A stretch of 64,000 nt of DNA from Parasedimentitalea marina (GTDB lineage Bacteria; Pseudomonadota; Alphaproteobacteria; Rhodobacterales; Rhodobacteraceae): the NCBI RefSeq assembly GCF_004006175.1, contig NZ_CP033219.1, positions 4,030,001 to 4,094,000 on the forward strand. The letters are read 5' to 3'. The position numbers were made by a program, and so were the translations under genes. Below, in pieces: positions 61,406-64,000 of the stretch. Position 1 is the stretch's first letter, and every line of letters begins with the position of its first letter. The notes under the pieces were generated by a model, which saw only the letters and a program-made list of their open reading frames with translations, was not told the DNA's origin and did not search any database.

Positions 61406-62940
61406 GCGCCCTCGCGCAGTTTGAACCGTTGAATTTTGCCAGTTGCTGTTTTGGGCAGGTCTTCGGCAAATTCAATCCAGCGCGGGTATTTCCACTTGCC
61501 GATCTTGTCTTTGACAAAGGCTTTCAACTCGTCAGCCAGTTCCGGGCTGGCCACACCGTGCTTCAACACAATAAAGGCCTTGGGTTTTTCCAGATCGGCA
61601 CTGTCACGCGCCGAAACCACTGCCGCCTCGAGCACTGACGGATGGGAGATCAGCGCCTGCTCGACCTCGAACGGGGATAACCAGATGCCGGACACTTTGA
61701 ACATGTCATCGGTGCGGCCACAGTAGATGTATCGCCCTTGCTGGTCGCGTTCGTATTTGTCGCCTGTGCGAGTCCATTTGCCTTCAAATGTCTCGCGGCT
61801 TTTGTCACGCTGATTCCAGTAGCCCTCGGCGGCCGACTCGCCTGAGACCAGAAGTTCGCCAATCTCACCCTGAGCGACCTCGGCGCCGTCCTCATTCACC
61901 AGTCGCAGCTGATAGCCGGGCACGGCAATGCCCGAGGTTCCGTAGACCACGTCGTCAGCGCGATTGGAGAGGAAGATGTGTAGCATTTCGGTCGATCCAA
62001 CACCGTCCAGGATATCAATGCCCCATAAAGCGTGCCATTTGCGGCCGATGTCCTTGGGCAGCGCTTCGCCTGCGGAAATGCAACACCTGAGCGGTGCATT
62101 AGGTTTCGTCACCATTTCAAGCTGCGCCAGCGTTGCCGCGTAAAGCGTTGGCACGCCGCAAAATACTGTTGGTTTTTCAGCCTCGAGAATATCCAGCACG
62201 CCTTCGGGGGTAGGGCGACCATTAAATAGGACTGACGTTGCCCCGACGGCCATTGGCATGCTCATTGCGTTGCCCATTCCATAGGCAAAGAACAGTTTCG
62301 CAACGGAATAGACCACGTCCTGCTCGTCAAGATTCAAAACCTGACTGCCATAGGTTTCGGCAGTGGCGCGCAGGGCGCCATGCACGTGGCGCACGCCTTT
62401 CGGCTGGCCGGTTGACCCCGATGAGTAGAGCCAGAATGCTACCTCATCGGCGGAACAGGACAGAGTTTCTTGTGGGTCGGCACCGGCCAGGAAATCACTT
62501 AGCCCGATTGTCCCCTCGGGAGCGTCACCGCCGATTACCACAATGTGCTGCACATCCGGCGACGCCAGCGCGGCCTGTTTGACCACTGGCCATAGTTCGA
62601 CACTGACAAACAGGGCCGAGGCTCGGCTGTCACGCAGGATGGAATCATAAACGTCCGCGCCAAGCAATGTGTTCAACGGCACCGGGATCACGCCCGCTTT
62701 CAGGGCGCCCCAATAGATCTGAGGGAATTCGATTTGATCCAGAACCAGCATTGCGATACGGGATTCGCGCGCAATGCCAGCGCGGGTCAGTGCCCCGGCG
62801 ATTTGGTTGCTGTCGCTCGCCAACTGGCCATATTTGAGACTGCGTTTTTTCCCGGCCGCCTCGCGAAATGCGATTTTATCCGGCCGTTCGGTACTGTGAC
62901 GATCGACAAAGTAGCTCGCTGCATTTGCGCTGGCTGTCAT
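61402..62940 (-). CDS. bclA: benzoate-CoA ligase family enzyme
   Basis: 512 residues, adenylate-forming. Signature YSSGSTGQPKGVRHVHGA near 170-187, GVGSTEMLHIFLSN, and the hinge RTGDKYERDQQGRYIYCGRT, with the catalytic Lys in KTATGKIQRFKL at the end. Activates benzoate to benzoyl-CoA with ATP, feeding BoxA/B. 4-base overlap with the hydrolase that follows. Two TGCA-N6-TGCA-type sites lie 105-140 bases upstream. Confidence 0.93.
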   Translation of the reverse strand: MTASANAASYFVDRHSTERPDKIAFREAAGKKRSLKYGQLASDSNQIAGALTRAGIARESRIAMLVLDQIEFPQIYWGALKAGVIPVPLNTLLGADVYDSILRDSRASALFVSVELWPVVKQAALASPDVQHIVVIGGDAPEGTIGLSDFLAGADPQETLSCSADEVAFWLYSSGSTGQPKGVRHVHGALRATAETYGSQVLNLDEQDVVYSVAKLFFAYGMGNAMSMPMAVGATSVLFNGRPTPEGVLDILEAEKPTVFCGVPTLYAATLAQLEMVTKPNAPLRCCISAGEALPKDIGRKWHALWGIDILDGVGSTEMLHIFLSNRADDVVYGTSGIAVPGYQLRLVNEDGAEVAQGEIGELLVSGESAAEGYWNQRDKSRETFEGKWTRTGDKYERDQQGRYIYCGRTDDMFKVSGIWLSPFEVEQALISHPSVLEAAVVSARDSADLEKPKAFIVLKHGVASPELADELKAFVKDKIGKWKYPRWIEFAEDLPKTATGKIQRFKLREGA

Positions 62941-63269
62941 TTTTGTTCTCCTCGCATGGCAGCCGGATCAATGATTCCGACCTCCCCACACCCATGGCGG
63001 TGTTGATCCTTTGTATGCTGTCATAATGCACCTGAATTGGCGTCATGCAACATAATGCGTGAAAATTATGCATAATAATGCAACATTTGAGTTTTCCGGG
63101 TAACCCATGGGTTACCGGGCCTGGCTAAAAACTGCCATAACCACGGATATCCACGGACCATAGTAGTGAGGCTATGGACGGGACTGGATTTAGGTATTTG
63201 GTATAGATGCGCCCTCACCAGGCCTCAGAAAGCTGCACGGAGAGGGTTAAGAAATGACAACCTGGCCGG
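62941..63269. other. intergenic with operator sites of the ligase operon
   Basis: 329 bases between the ligase start and the TRAP permease end. Holds TGCAACATAATGCG (63046-63059) and TGCATAATAATGCA (63069-63082). No gene seen; the right half may contain the end of the permease transcript. Confidence 0.6.
63046..63082. promoter_or_regulatory. candidate BoxR operators before the benzoate-CoA ligase
   Basis: Two sites, TGCAACATAATGCG (63046-63059) and TGCATAATAATGCA (63069-63082), with centres 23 bases apart. Both share the TAATGC end with the boxC sites. Confidence 0.65.
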
Positions 63270-64000
63270 TCAGTACAACAACATCAGCGGCAACAGGGTT
63301 ATGATCGGGAAGAGCACCAGAATGACCACCCGGACCAGATCAGACGCCACAAAGAACATCACAGCCTTGTAGGTGTCGATCATCTTGGTTTTGCGGTCCA
63401 TCGCATTGATGATGAACAGGTTCATCCCCACCGGAGGCGTGATCAGGCCCACTTCGACCACGATCAGCACCAGAATACCAAACCAGATGGCGACATATTC
63501 GCCCTCGATCCGGTTGGCCATGCCCTGGGTGACGCGGATGCCCAGCTCTTTCATTTGGTCGCGGGTGAGCTCCATTCCGCCGGCGATCGCCTCTTGGATC
63601 GAGGCAAGCATCCCGTCTGCCATGCCATCGGGCACCCCGACATTCAGAACCTCCATCGCGGCGCTGGCCTGCATGGCGGGCAGTGACACCAGATTGAAGT
63701 CCATCGCCGAGATCACCGGAAAGAAGATCGGGATGGTCAGCAAAATCATACTGAGGCTGTCCATCAGGCAGCCAAACAGCAGGTAGAACACCAGGATAAG
63801 CGTTAGCACCATCCATGGGCTAAGTCCCTGACTGACGACAAAGTCGGCCAGTTCCTGCGGCACTTTGGTCAGGGCCAGAAAACCGTTGTAGAAGCCGGCA
63901 CCCAGCACGATGAAAAAGATCATCGCGGTGGAACGTGCCGTCACCATGAAGCTGTCGGTCAGGCTGTCGCGGGTCAGGCCGCCGTTCAGCCAGGCGATCA
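63270..64000 (-). CDS. TRAP transporter large permease (DctM type), 5' end outside window
   Basis: C-terminal part, at least 243 codons; the frame continues past the right edge (upstream codons IAWLNGGLTRDSLTDSF are in the same frame). Long hydrophobic helices (MIFFIVLGAGFYNGFLAL, MVLTLILVFYLLFGCLMDSL, EVGLITPPVGMNLFIINAMD) with the family's GLITPPVGMNLFII signature near the end. A polar insert of about 60 residues with many Met and Glu lies in the middle. Probably the uptake system for an aromatic acid in this cluster, but the substrate is inferred only from position. Confidence 0.87.
   Translation of the reverse strand, partial: IAWLNGGLTRDSLTDSFMVTARSTAMIFFIVLGAGFYNGFLALTKVPQELADFVVSQGLSPWMVLTLILVFYLLFGCLMDSLSMILLTIPIFFPVISAMDFNLVSLPAMQASAAMEVLNVGVPDGMADGMLASIQEAIAGGMELTRDQMKELGIRVTQGMANRIEGEYVAIWFGILVLIVVEVGLITPPVGMNLFIINAMDRKTKMIDTYKAVMFFVASDLVRVVILVLFPIITLLPLMLLY

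Noticed and set aside
1..64000. CRISPR array
   Set aside because: No regular direct repeats with spacers were seen; the repeats present are two to three dispersed copies.

Overview
The window reads as chromosome of an alphaproteobacterium of the Roseobacter group (Rhodobacteraceae). The basis is the DUF721-mutY pair, the GC-rich flanks with high-GC codon use, the box benzoyl-CoA pathway under a BoxR-type regulator, a TRAP permease, and a tyrosine-integrase island in a tRNA-Arg(CCT) gene. No structural phage genes, CRISPR array or rRNA were seen.

Layout. (1) 1-2964: housekeeping flank with a partial DUF721 protein, mutY, an AlkB-type alkane hydroxylase and an ArsC/Spx-like protein. (2) 3388-17007: an unusual envelope cluster. 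It holds a ferric-reductase-like membrane flavocytochrome, a 1143-residue exported tetrahaem cytochrome c, two exported caspase-like (C14) proteins, three exported ClpP/crotonase-fold (COG3904-like) proteins, a divergent OmpA-domain protein and a decayed gene. The first five genes overlap or nearly touch, so they look like one operon. No described system with this gene set is known to me, and it is the best candidate here for something new.

(3) 17195-46048: a genomic island of about 28.9 kb. The intact tRNA-Arg(CCT) at 46002-46078 is matched by a copy of its 3' 47 bases at 17195-17241 (45 of 47 identical). Next to the left copy lie a tyrosine integrase, an excisionase-like gene and an Arc-type repressor. 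Next to the tRNA lie a RepA-like ATPase, a helix-turn-helix/HGG protein and a G-rich hairpin. The cargo, visibly richer in A+T, looks like quinone or electrophile detoxification: a LysR regulator, two paralogous ring-cleaving dioxygenase plus esterase cassettes with a shared upstream motif, pirins, LtrA, CDGSH, isochorismatase, amidohydrolase, DoxX, GNAT and MFS proteins and a cysteine synthase/desulfhydrase-like enzyme. Decay is frequent: an internally deleted MATE transporter, a broken dehydrogenase, an IS3-type remnant fused to a pirin stump, a frameshifted ankyrin gene and dispersed repeats.

(4) 46544-54318: assimilatory nitrite/nitrate reduction (nirB, nirD, nasA, coupled by overlaps), then a LacI-type regulator and a YcaQ-type DNA glycosylase. 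(5) 54357-64000: aerobic benzoate degradation on the minus strand: boxR, a thioesterase, boxA, a 57-residue ferredoxin-like small protein, boxB, boxC, an alpha/beta hydrolase, benzoate-CoA ligase and the end of a TRAP large permease. Related TGCA-N6-TGCA elements precede boxC, the ligase and boxR and are probably BoxR operators. A strong terminator-like hairpin sits between boxB and the small protein/boxA.
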